Below the pieces are notes generated by a model. That model searched no databases, had not been told where the DNA came from, and saw only the letters and a program-made list of their open reading frames with translations. Shown here one piece after another: positions 42,117 through 50,378 of a stretch of 64,000 nt of DNA. The DNA lies in contig NZ_CP072829.1 in assembly GCF_017945865.1 (NCBI RefSeq), forward strand, positions 434,001 through 498,000. The letters are read 5' to 3'. Position numbers and translations under genes: made by a program. This DNA comes from Xiamenia xianingshaonis. GTDB lineage: Bacteria; Actinomycetota; Coriobacteriia; Coriobacteriales; Eggerthellaceae. The stretch's first letter is position 1. Each line of letters begins with the position of its first letter.

Positions 42117-42235
42117 GAAGGTTGCCAGCCGTGGGACGGCACCCGCGACGCGTCGGCGCGCCCGAGCCAACCGGTCCGGCCTCCTTTGGCTGGGACCAAA
42201 GCTCCGCCGCCGCGGTGGAACCGCCTGCTGCGAGG
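42117..42235 (+). repeat. Dispersed intergenic repeat, copy R3
   Basis: It starts GAAGGTTGCCAGCCGTGGGA, contains GAGCCAA-CCGGTC, CTCCTTTGGCT and GGGACC, and ends GGTGGAACCGCCTGCTG. Here CTTTGG/CCAAAG adds an alternative hairpin. Confidence 0.8.
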
Positions 42236-42289
42236 TGGGCATTCTCGCCGGCAAGACCCGAAACCGCCCGCAGCAGAGCGGGGCGGCCA

Positions 42290-42368
42290 GGAGCTGACAG
42301 CGGGGACGGGGTTTGCTGAAAGGCCGGCTCGCCGGCCTGTCAGAAACCCCGTCCCGTCTGTCAGCTCC
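42290..42368. repeat. 79-nt long hairpin
   Basis: Nested complementary blocks GGAGCTGACAG/CTGTCAGCTCC, GGGACGGGGTTT/AAACCCCGTCCC and AGGCCGGC/GCCGGCCT with a 2-nt loop make an almost continuous 38-bp stem. The flanking 42369-42690 is G-rich on the plus strand without a credible gene. Confidence 0.85.
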
Positions 42369-42699
42369 GGAACAGGGAGCGCCCTTTACGCAATTGGCGC
42401 CTGGAAACCGCCTGTCGAAAGGCAAGCACTGCTCCGCTGGTGCGGGCGGCTGCTGGGGGTGGGGCGCTCTTGCTGTTGGGGCCCTGCCGGTGTGGCTGGC
42501 TGACAGCGGGCTCGGGAAGGCTGGCAGGGGGGAGGGGTGACGTCCCTCTGCTGGCTCTTTGTGGGGGTTGGCTTGGGGGCGGTGGGATGATTTTGGCTTG
42601 GGGGTGTGGGGTGCGTTCACAGGATGTTCACATAATTGGGCTTGGGGATGGCGGGTTGACGTGGGGTTCTTTGGGTGGCGTGGGGAATTGCGAAAAAGT

Positions 42700-42730
42700 T
42701 TGACAGAAACCCGGCTGCATGTGAGATACT
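42700..42730 (+). promoter_or_regulatory. Promoter of the surface-protein gene
   Basis: TTGACA (42700-42705) and an extended -10 TGAGATACT (42722-42730) with a 19-bp spacer; a ~100-nt leader follows. Upstream at 42613-42630 GTTCACA occurs twice, 11 bp apart, a possible regulator site. Confidence 0.5.
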
Positions 42731-42831
42731 AGCCCGCGAATTACGGCTTGCGGATAGAAGTGAAAGGCTGTCCGTCGGTCAAACTGAATATTTTTGTTCA
42801 AAAGACAAAGCATTTCGAGAAAGGTTAGCTT

Positions 42832-45800
42832 ATGTCGAAAATTGAACCTATTGCGCCGAGCGCTTATCGCGGCGGCAATAAGGTGCTGTCTGTCATCCTG
42901 GCAGGCACCCTCGCCCTCGGCATGACCCCCGCCGCCGCCCTGACCCAGGCGGCGATGGATGCTACTCCTGCTTATGCGGCTAATGAGATAGAAGCCTGGA
43001 CGGAGCTTGGTAACAAGGAGATTACTGCAATTGAGGGTGCACTCGGAACTGGCATTCCCACGCAATACCAAGCGTCTTCCACGTCTATTACTTCTGGGAA
43101 TTTTACGGTTACCGCGACTCTAGATGATGGCAGCAAAGTTCCATTAGACTCGAGCCTTTATACGATCGCGGGCTTAAAATATGGCGATAGTTCGCAATGG
43201 AGTACTACAAGTCCCTTTGCGGTCCAAGACGCTGGTAACTATTCTGTGAGACTTAGGCCGGTTCAAGATGCTCCTGCTGCGAATTCTGTGGACCTAAAAG
43301 CCGACGTTTCTTTCACTATCGGTAAGGCTACTGCTACCGTTAATCCCGGCCAGGTCACCCTCTACACCAAGACTCCTAATGACGCGAAGGATGGCGTCCA
43401 GGTGATTGGCGTTGATAAGCAACTGATTGGCAGCGGCGTTACCAAGGCGCTTGTGAACGTCGCGAACGCTAGTGATCCCATCACCACTGGGACGCCAATT
43501 CCTGTGAAGATCACTCTCGACTCTGATGGTACTGTCTCTAAGAACTACGTACTTCCGGGTGCCCAGCCAGACGGTAGTCTCACCGTCGATGTCCCGGTCG
43601 TGACCAATGGCGTGTACGACATCGAGTGGGACACAGGCAGCGGGGATGTCATAACTAGCTCTACTGCTCCTACAAGCGGCCTCATTGCATACACGGGCAT
43701 GAACCTTACAAACTCCATCAACGGTGCAATGAAAGCAACCTTCACCGCTAGTACGCCTGGTGCCACAGCTCAGCAAATTACCGCGGCGTCTGCGTTCGAC
43801 ATCGACTGGTTCGTGGCTGGCACTAACACGCCGGTTGTCAATGAACTAGGCAGAGCGGCGGCCCCCATTACGCCGGGCACCTACACGGCCAAGTTCCGCG
43901 TGAAGGGATCGACCGATTACCTTCCGAACGCGGAGCTCACCCTCACGGTTCAGGCGGATCTTGCCGGGCAGGTAAAAGCCGCTGCTGAAAATTCTGATCC
44001 TATCACGGTCACGGTGCAAAATCGCTATCCCGGCGACGTGAAGCTCAAGTATGAGAACGGCCTGACCGCCGAGCAGCTTGAACAGCAGATCTGGGACAAC
44101 ATCCAAATATCGCTCAAGGGCTACGGCGACAAGCCTGTTGTCGTGGAGAATCCGAGTTCGTTGTTTGATCTTAAGCCGATCAACTTCGTCACCGGCTCGA
44201 AGGCGAATGGCAAGGTTGAGCTGAGCTATCCGCAGGCCAACGGCATGTACACCGGCGTGCTTACGCTCGAATATTCCTTCGGCACCCCGTTCCCCACGTT
44301 TAGCGAGCTTCCGGCTGTGACCTACAACCCGAACGGCTATAATCCCGAAAAGCTCGTTCCCAACACGATCAAGGACGAAAACGGCAAGACGCTGCAGGTT
44401 AACAAAGACTACACTGTCACTGCTTACGAGATGGTGGACGGCAAAGAGGTCGAGATTTCTGAGCTAACGAACGTCGGCAGCTATAAGGTCGTCGTCACTC
44501 CGACCGTCAATGTGGATGGTGCAAATGACCAGTACGTGGGCGGCTCCCAGGCGCTTACGCAGGTTATCAATCCGCTCACGCTTACCGCTGGCAACACGAG
44601 TTTGGTTTGGGATGGCAAGACTCCGTCTGCGACGACCGGCACGTTCGCCGTCGCCTACACCGGTTCTCCGGCGAAGCCGCTGCCTACTGGCGGTACGATT
44701 TCCGTTGACACAAAATATCCAGCGTTGGTTCGTGCTAACCCTAGTGAGGCAATCGCTAGCGGTAAGATCATCACCAAGGCGGAGTACGATTCGAAGACCG
44801 CTGAGGAGAAGGAGGGCTTTTGGGGTTACGTCGAGTATGCCAACAACACCGACGCCACGCCGGCCGGCAGCTACGCCACCGCCACGGTCACGTTTGTCAA
44901 CAACTACACGGGCACGCTGACGCAGAACTTCACCATTACTCCAAGTTCCATTAAGAGCCTGAACGGCATCAAGGCGATCGCCGCCGCTCAGCTCAGCAGC
45001 GAGTTCAACCCTGACAACAAGCTGGCGCCTGACGACGTGAAAGATCCTCTGGTCACCTATGTCGACGGTAGGGAGACCAAGACTTTGCGTGAGGGTGTTG
45101 ACTACCGCATCACGCGCGCCTACATCGATTCTAACCAGAGCGGCCTGGCTCCCGGAGTGACGCGCTACATCTTCGACGTCGAAGGTCTGGGCAACTACTC
45201 TGGCACGATGACCGGCACGTTCACAGTGACCAAGCAGAGTCTCGATGACGGTGCGTTCGCCGCTTCGCTTGCGAATCCCAAGGAGGCGCTGTGGTACAAC
45301 TTCGGCAAGGAGGTCGAACCTGCGAACGGTATTGTCGTCAAGTCGCTCACGGACACCGTGGTAGGCATCGGCCAGCCTCTTTCTGCTGATCAATATGTGA
45401 TTTCATACGAGAACAACGTGAATGCCACCAGCGAGGACGCTCCTGCGTATGTGGTCATCACTGGCGTGAAGGACTATGCGGGTCAGCTCAAGGTTCCGTA
45501 TCAGATCGACGCCCTCAGCCTTGATGGCGCCTCCGCCAGCGACATCGTGCTCAATGGAGCCACCGATCTGGTTTATAACGGCCAGGAGCAGAAGCCCGAA
45601 GTTGCGATCTCCGAGAGCTCGGTCATCCCGTCCAACGAGGGCTATAAGCAACCGATCGACCTCAAGAATATCGTCGACCAGATCACGTATGACACCTACG
45701 AGAACAACATCAACGCCGGTACCGGCTACGTTGTGATCGCTGGCAAGGGCGGCAACATTGTCGGTTCCGTGAAGGTGCCGTTCACCATCGCTCAGGCTGA

Positions 45801-46929
45801 TATCGCCAATGCTGAAGTTACCGGGCCTGAGGCGCCGGTCGCTCCGGGCACGTCTCTTGCTGAGGCGTTGAATGTGACCCTGGGCGGCACAAAGCTGGGT
45901 GCCGAGGATTACACCGTTTCCTCCGACGATGCCGTTCCTGGTGCTGTGAAGGCGACTGTTACCGGCGTCGGCAACCTTACCGGCAGCGCTGACGTGGCCA
46001 CGACGGTGCTCTACGACGTTGCCGGCCTGAGCCTCGCGGCTGCTCCGACCTCTTACAACGGCCAGTCCCAGACTCCGGTCATCACCGCCTCCTACAAGGA
46101 CGCCGAGGGCAAGACCGTCGAGGTCCCGGCCTCCGCGCTGAACGTTGTTGCTGGCTCCTACGTGAACGCCGGCAAGTACTCCGTCAAGGTTGCCGGCAAC
46201 ACGGCTGCCGGCTGGGGCGGGGAGACGACGGTCGAATACACCATCGCTCCCGCGACCGTGACCGCCAAGCCCCAGGTGTCCTACGACGCCGCCGGCCTGC
46301 CGGTCGTCACGGTGCCCGGCCTGACCTCGAGCGACTTCACCTACAAGCCCGACGCGGCCACCAAGACGATCACGGTGACCTACAAGGGCAACTACAAGGG
46401 CACGGCCACCGTGGCCTACGTGCCGACCGCCAAGCCCGTGACGCCTGCGCAGCCCGCGGCCGGCAAGACCGGCTGGGTGGGCTCCGGCAACGACTGGGCC
46501 TACTACGAGAACGGAGTGCAGGTCAAGGGCGGCTGGAAGCTCATCGGCGGCGAGTGGTACCACTTCGAGAAGAGCGGCAAGATGACCAACACGAAGTGGT
46601 TCCAGGACGCCGACGGCACCTGGTACATGCTGAACCAGTCCCACAAGGGCGAGTACGGCGCGATGCTCACCGGCTGGCAGAAGGACGGCGGCGAGTGGTA
46701 CTACTTCAACAAGTCCGGCGCCATGCAGTCCGGCTGGGCCAAGGTCGACGGCGAGTGGTACCTGCTGAACAGCAAGCACGACGGCACGTTCGGCGCCATG
46801 CTCACCGGCTGGCAGAAGGTCGGCGGCAAGTGGTACTACATGGACGCCTCCGGCGCCATGGCCGCGAACGAGTGGGTCGGCCCCTACTGGGTCAACACCT
46901 CCGGCGTGTGGACCGCCACCCGCGGCTAG
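42832..46929 (+). CDS. Large secreted surface protein with Ig-like repeats and choline-binding-type C-terminus
   Basis: 1365 residues. A signal peptide (~1-49: VLSVILAGTLALGMTPAAAL, cleavage near AYA) is followed by many ~80-100-residue beta-sandwich-like repeats, several built on a NAGTYTV/GNYSGT-like pattern (GSYKVVVTP, GLGNYSGTMTGTFTV, VYNGQEQKPEVAI, SYNGQSQTPVITA). The last ~150 residues carry cell-wall/choline-binding repeats (GWQKDGGEWYYFNKSGAMQS, GWQKVGGKWYYMDASGAMAA). No LPXTG anchor. It should sit non-covalently on the cell wall and may be an adhesin. GAAAGG precedes ATG 42832. The first two thirds are visibly less GC-rich than the C-terminal part, a sign of mosaic origin or fast-evolving repeats. 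Confidence 0.9.
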   Translation: MSKIEPIAPSAYRGGNKVLSVILAGTLALGMTPAAALTQAAMDATPAYAANEIEAWTELGNKEITAIEGALGTGIPTQYQASSTSITSGNFTVTATLDDGSKVPLDSSLYTIAGLKYGDSSQWSTTSPFAVQDAGNYSVRLRPVQDAPAANSVDLKADVSFTIGKATATVNPGQVTLYTKTPNDAKDGVQVIGVDKQLIGSGVTKALVNVANASDPITTGTPIPVKITLDSDGTVSKNYVLPGAQPDGSLTVDVPVVTNGVYDIEWDTGSGDVITSSTAPTSGLIAYTGMNLTNSINGAMKATFTASTPGATAQQITAASAFDIDWFVAGTNTPVVNELGRAAAPITPGTYTAKFRVKGSTDYLPNAELTLTVQADLAGQVKAAAENSDPITVTVQNRYPGDVKLKYENGLTAEQLEQQIWDNIQISLKGYGDKPVVVENPSSLFDLKPINFVTGSKANGKVELSYPQANGMYTGVLTLEYSFGTPFPTFSELPAVTYNPNGYNPEKLVPNTIKDENGKTLQVNKDYTVTAYEMVDGKEVEISELTNVGSYKVVVTPTVNVDGANDQYVGGSQALTQVINPLTLTAGNTSLVWDGKTPSATTGTFAVAYTGSPAKPLPTGGTISVDTKYPALVRANPSEAIASGKIITKAEYDSKTAEEKEGFWGYVEYANNTDATPAGSYATATVTFVNNYTGTLTQNFTITPSSIKSLNGIKAIAAAQLSSEFNPDNKLAPDDVKDPLVTYVDGRETKTLREGVDYRITRAYIDSNQSGLAPGVTRYIFDVEGLGNYSGTMTGTFTVTKQSLDDGAFAASLANPKEALWYNFGKEVEPANGIVVKSLTDTVVGIGQPLSADQYVISYENNVNATSEDAPAYVVITGVKDYAGQLKVPYQIDALSLDGASASDIVLNGATDLVYNGQEQKPEVAISESSVIPSNEGYKQPIDLKNIVDQITYDTYENNINAGTGYVVIAGKGGNIVGSVKVPFTIAQADIANAEVTGPEAPVAPGTSLAEALNVTLGGTKLGAEDYTVSSDDAVPGAVKATVTGVGNLTGSADVATTVLYDVAGLSLAAAPTSYNGQSQTPVITASYKDAEGKTVEVPASALNVVAGSYVNAGKYSVKVAGNTAAGWGGETTVEYTIAPATVTAKPQVSYDAAGLPVVTVPGLTSSDFTYKPDAATKTITVTYKGNYKGTATVAYVPTAKPVTPAQPAAGKTGWVGSGNDWAYYENGVQVKGGWKLIGGEWYHFEKSGKMTNTKWFQDADGTWYMLNQSHKGEYGAMLTGWQKDGGEWYYFNKSGAMQSGWAKVDGEWYLLNSKHDGTFGAMLTGWQKVGGKWYYMDASGAMAANEWVGPYWVNTSGVWTATRG

Positions 46930-46994
46930 CCGCTGGTCCAACTCATGTGTCCCTTATAGGGAAGCTTGACCTGACGGACAGCTAACCTTTCGGA

Positions 46995-47021
46995 AGGCCC
47001 GGGAGAACCCCTCCCGGGCCT
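46995..47021 (+). terminator. Hairpin after the surface-protein gene
   Basis: AGGCCCGGGAG and CTCCCGGGCCT form a perfect 11-bp stem with a 5-nt loop, 65 bp after the stop. No immediate T-run; termination is likely but unproven. Confidence 0.7.
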
Positions 47022-47077
47022 ATCCATGTTCTGGCCTTTTTCGCCTTTGCCTTCTTCGGCGCTCCATCCTTCCGTCC

Positions 47078-47122
47078 AAGATTTGTATGATTTGGAGTTG
47101 AACTCCAAATCATACAAATCTT
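47078..47122. repeat. 45-bp AT-rich palindrome (22-bp arms)
   Basis: Two perfect 22-bp complementary arms (AAGATTTGTATGATTTGGAG... ) flank a single G. AT-rich in a GC-rich region. No second copy in the window. Confidence 0.85.
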
Positions 47123-47496
47123 CGCGTACGCTCGCTTACCCTCCTTGCGCCATCCGTCCCTTTCGGCTTGCCCTCTTTCGCTCCTTCTTTGTCTACCTTC
47201 CTTCGTGTGTTTGTACAAAGCCTGCTAAAAATTGAGCAGGTGCTCAAAACGGGCGCAGGTGTTGCTTGGACTGAGGTTGGATTCGTGCAAGGTTTCGCGT
47301 AGAGCTGGACTGTCTTTCGCCTGCCTTTGCGCAAGAAACGCTGTCGTTTGCGATGAGAATTTGGCAAGAAACCGGCGTGATGCTGGACAGCTTCGATGGC
47401 ACGCTGTGCAAGTTCTGCGTCAAAGGCGTGCAAGGTTTCCGCGGTATGATCCTGGTGCGGTCGCGGTTTCGCGACCGTGCGCTGGAGGGAGGCCGC

Positions 47497-48312
47497 ATGG
47501 ACACCGTTTTGCCGTCGGGGCGCAGTTTTCTGACGAACTGCTTCGCGTTTGCGAGCATCGTGGGCGACAACGAGGACATTTGCCGGGGCATCATCGAGCG
47601 CGTGCTCGGCTGCAAGATCGCGCGGCTTGATTTTGTGCAAGGCGAGGCCGGCGTGACGCAAGTGCTCAAACGGAGCGTTCGCTGCGACGTGTTGGCGCAA
47701 AACTCCCATGCGGTCTTCGACGTGGAGATGCAAGTGGCCGTCGACGTGTCCATTCCGCGTCGGGCGCGATACAGCCACAGCATGCTCGACGCGCGATGCC
47801 TGCGCAAAAGCGAGCAGTTCAGCGGCCTGCCCGACGCCTACGTCATCTTCATCTGCCTGTTCGACCCCTTGGGGCTGGGGCTTCCCGTCTGCACCGTTCG
47901 CAAGCGCGTCGACCAGGCGCCGCAGCTCGACTATGCGACCGGGCAGGTGGACGTCATCGTCAACGCGACGGGCAACCTGGGCCTTGCGGCGCCCGAGCTG
48001 GCCGCGCTGCTGGAATACCTTCTGAGCGGCGACAAATCGTCCGGAGACCCCTTTGTGGCGCACGTGGATGATATACTTACGCAAAGGCTCGAAGACGAGG
48101 AATGGAGGCGCGAAGTGATCACGTTCGAAGAAAAGCTGGCATGGGACTGCTTAGGCGCCGAAAGGGCCGGCATCGAGAAAGGGCGCAAGGAAGAACGCGA
48201 AGAGACCGAACTGACCGTGGCGCAGCTTGTCGAATCGGGCGTGATGTCGCAAGAGCAGGCGCATGCTCTTTATGAGGCGTTGGGCCGCAACACCTTTGGA
48301 GGCGCGAAGTGA
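47497..48312 (+). CDS. Rpn/PD-(D/E)XK transposase-family nuclease
   Basis: 271 residues. The N-terminal nuclease fold matches the Rpn/PDDEXK-transposase family: FLTNCFAFASIVGDNEDICR, GIIERVLGCKIARLDF, RCDVLAQNSHAVFDVEMQV (Asp, then E-x-Q), followed by RARYSHSMLDARCL. The C-terminal ~60 residues are charged with helices (EEKLAWDCLGAERAGIEKGR), also typical. ATG 47497 follows GGAGGGAGG; an upstream in-frame ATG at 47353 has no ribosome-binding site. Rpn proteins promote recombination or act in phage defence in E. coli; here the role is unknown. Confidence 0.82.
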   Translation: MDTVLPSGRSFLTNCFAFASIVGDNEDICRGIIERVLGCKIARLDFVQGEAGVTQVLKRSVRCDVLAQNSHAVFDVEMQVAVDVSIPRRARYSHSMLDARCLRKSEQFSGLPDAYVIFICLFDPLGLGLPVCTVRKRVDQAPQLDYATGQVDVIVNATGNLGLAAPELAALLEYLLSGDKSSGDPFVAHVDDILTQRLEDEEWRREVITFEEKLAWDCLGAERAGIEKGRKEEREETELTVAQLVESGVMSQEQAHALYEALGRNTFGGAK

Positions 48313-48384
48313 TCTCGCTCTCCGTCCTCCCTCTTCTCCGCGTGGTTTTCCCGTAATCGTGCCGCCCCTTTCTCGTGCGTTGCC

Positions 48385-48390
48385 TATACT
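48385..48390 (+). promoter_or_regulatory. glmM -10 candidate
   Basis: TATACT 40 bp before the glmM ATG; no -35 seen. Confidence 0.4.
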
Positions 48391-48429
48391 GGTCATTCGA
48401 TGACGTAACAGATCGAGAAAGGTGCTTTT

Positions 48430-49764
48430 ATGGCACGACTTTTTGGGACCGACGGCGTCCGCGGCGTCGCGAACACCGACCTTACGTGCGAGCTGGCATT
48501 CAAATTGGGGCAGGCCATCGCCGTTTTCCGGGGCAAGACCATTCTTATCGGGAAAGACACGCGCATTTCCGGCGACATGCTTGAAGCGTGCGTCGCGGCC
48601 GGCGTCATGTCGGTCGGCGGCACGGCGCTTATGGCCGGCGTTATTCCCACGCCTGCCATTGCGCTGCAGGTGCGCGAGCTGTCCTGCGACGGCGGTGTGA
48701 TGATTTCGGCGTCGCACAACCCGCCGGAGTACAACGGCATCAAGTTCTTCGACGGAGCGGGCTACAAGCTGCCCGATGCGGTGGAAGACGAGATGCAGGC
48801 GTTCATCGAAGCCGGCGGAGCCACGTCTGAGCAGCTGGCGGCGGGGGATGCGGTCGGCGTGATGATCCCGGTGGAGGACGCGTGCGAGCGCTACATCGCG
48901 CATGCGGTGAAAACCGTTGCCGACCAGGGCGTCCGATTCGACGGCCTGCGCGTGGCGCTTGACGTGGGGCATGGCGCGTCGTGCGTGACCAGCCCCGAGG
49001 CGCTGCGTCGGCTGGGCGCGGAGGTCACCGTCATCAACGAGGACTACAACGGGTGCGACATCAACGTGGCCTGCGGGTCGACGCACTTGGAGCCGTTGCG
49101 CGCGCTCGTGGCGGAAATCGGCGCCGACGTGGGCATCGCGCACGACGGCGACGCCGACCGCGTGATGATGGTCGACGGCGCAGGCAATGAAATAGACGGC
49201 GACATCGTGGAGGCGGTGTGCGCCATCGACCTGAAGCGCCGGGGCGCGCTGCCGGGCGACACGGCGGTGTCGACGGTCATGTGCAACCTGGGGCTCAACC
49301 ACGCGCTGGCCGACGCGGGCATCAAGCTGATCCAGACGAAGGTGGGCGACCGCTACGTGCTGGAAGCCATGCGCGAAGGCGGCTTCGTCATCGGCGGCGA
49401 GCAGTCGGGCCACATGATTTTCCTCGAGCACAACTCCACGGGAGACGGCCTGGTCACGGCGCTGCAATTCCTGGCGGCGTGCCAGCGCACGGGGCTTCCC
49501 ATCGCCGAGGCGGCGGCTGTGATGACGCGCTTCCCGCAAACGCTCATCAACGTGCGCGTCACTGACAAGGCGGCCGTCAATGAGAGCGCGGCGGTGCAGG
49601 AAGCCGTGGCTGCGGCAGAAGCGGAGCTGGGCGACAGCGGGCGCGTGCTTTTGCGTCCGAGCGGCACCGAGCCGGTCGTGCGCGTCATGGTGGAAGCTGC
49701 CGATGCGGCAGATGCCGAACGTCACGCCCGCGCCATCGCGGAAGTGGTCGAGCGCGAAGCCTAA
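48430..49764 (+). CDS. glmM: Phosphoglucosamine mutase
   Basis: 444 residues, full length. It converts glucosamine-6-phosphate to glucosamine-1-phosphate for peptidoglycan precursors. The phosphoserine loop ISASHNPPEYNGIKFF, the metal site AHDGDADRVMMVDGAG, the sugar loop GGEQSGHMIF and the phosphate-binding RPSGTEPVVRVMVE are all present, with start ARLFGTDGVRGVAN. AGAAAGG precedes the ATG. It is monocistronic and followed by a hairpin. Confidence 0.95.
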   Translation: MARLFGTDGVRGVANTDLTCELAFKLGQAIAVFRGKTILIGKDTRISGDMLEACVAAGVMSVGGTALMAGVIPTPAIALQVRELSCDGGVMISASHNPPEYNGIKFFDGAGYKLPDAVEDEMQAFIEAGGATSEQLAAGDAVGVMIPVEDACERYIAHAVKTVADQGVRFDGLRVALDVGHGASCVTSPEALRRLGAEVTVINEDYNGCDINVACGSTHLEPLRALVAEIGADVGIAHDGDADRVMMVDGAGNEIDGDIVEAVCAIDLKRRGALPGDTAVSTVMCNLGLNHALADAGIKLIQTKVGDRYVLEAMREGGFVIGGEQSGHMIFLEHNSTGDGLVTALQFLAACQRTGLPIAEAAAVMTRFPQTLINVRVTDKAAVNESAAVQEAVAAAEAELGDSGRVLLRPSGTEPVVRVMVEAADAADAERHARAIAEVVEREA

Positions 49765-49807
49765 TGAACGGCACGCAGTTCGTGCAAGCCGCACCACTAG
49801 AGCACGT

Positions 49808-49837
49808 CGAAGGGGTCGCCGCAAGGCGACCCCTTCG
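49808..49837 (+). terminator. Hairpin after glmM
   Basis: CGAAGGGGTCGCC and GGCGACCCCTTCG form a perfect 13-bp stem closed by a GCAA (GNRA) tetraloop, 43 bp after the stop. Only scattered T follow. Confidence 0.7.
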
Positions 49838-49875
49838 GTTCGTTATAGGGGAGTTCGGTTCTCAAGCTGGGATTT

Positions 49876-49999
49876 TCCCTACGGCAGGCGGCTGCGCCGG
49901 CGGGGCGGAGCTTTGGTCCCAGCCAAAGGAGTGCCGAGACCTTGGCTCGGCGCGACGACGCGTCAAAGCGGAGCCTCGTCGGCGCAGCCGCCGTCCAAC
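49876..49999 (-). repeat. Dispersed intergenic repeat, copy R4
   Basis: Read on the minus strand it has GAGCCAAGGTC, CTCCTTTGGCTGGGACC, CAAAGCTCCGCC and the CCGCCTGCCG end, like R3. Located downstream of glmM. Confidence 0.78.
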
Positions 50000-50066
50000 G
50001 GCTTTGCGATGCCTTGGATCCGCAGCAGTACAGCCGCCTGCTACAGGTCAGCTCCCTGCATGCAAA

Positions 50067-50095
50067 GGAGCCGCCAGGCGATGCCTGGCGGCTCC
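50067..50095. repeat. Perfect 13-bp hairpin
   Basis: GGAGCCGCCAGGC and GCCTGGCGGCTCC around a 3-nt loop, 70 bp from repeat R4. No T-run. Confidence 0.75.
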
Positions 50096-50378
50096 GGTGG
50101 GGCCATCGCCCAAGGGGCAACCTTTCATGCTTCGACCCTTGGCGTGGCAGCCGGCGTCGGGCGACCTTTCACTTCAGCCGGACGTCGATACATTGGTCGA
50201 GAGGGCTGAGACAACCTTTCTTCAAGCTCGTCCTCCCGCAGCTCGCACTGCCGCTTCGGCGACATGCGCACCAACAGCACTGTAACCGAGTTGTTGCCTT
50301 CTGGCTACGGCTTCTCGGCGTTTTGCGGCAGATTCCCAAAGAGCATCTGCCGCATCGCATGGCAGTCTGGCCGCGTTC
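50096..50378. other. Non-coding stretch downstream of ppk1
   Basis: 283 bp with no supported gene. A 46-codon minus-strand frame (MSPKRQCELREDELEERLSQ...) lacks a ribosome-binding site. Probably the 3' region of ppk1. Confidence 0.45.

Larger units (their letters stand above)
46930..47496. other. Intergenic region with hairpins
   Basis: 567 bp. It holds the hairpin after the surface protein (46995-47021), a 45-bp palindrome (47078-47122), a pyrimidine-rich stretch to ~47215, a small hairpin CCTGCT/AGCAGG (47221-47240) and a stem CGGTCGCG/CGCGACCG just before the Rpn start. No credible gene; a minus-strand frame here is low-complexity. Confidence 0.6.

Noticed and set aside
42003-42703. Several 60-200-codon frames on both strands around 42-42.7 kb
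   Set aside because: They run through repeat R3 and the long hairpin, with Arg/Pro/Gly-rich products; only the 26-codon frame has a proper start signal.
46982-47218. 78-codon minus-strand frame across the 45-bp palindrome
   Set aside because: Lys/Arg low-complexity product of purine-rich DNA and palindrome; no ribosome-binding site.
50123-50263. 46-codon minus-strand frame downstream of ppk1
   Set aside because: No ribosome-binding site and no similarity I recognise; chance frame in GC-rich DNA.
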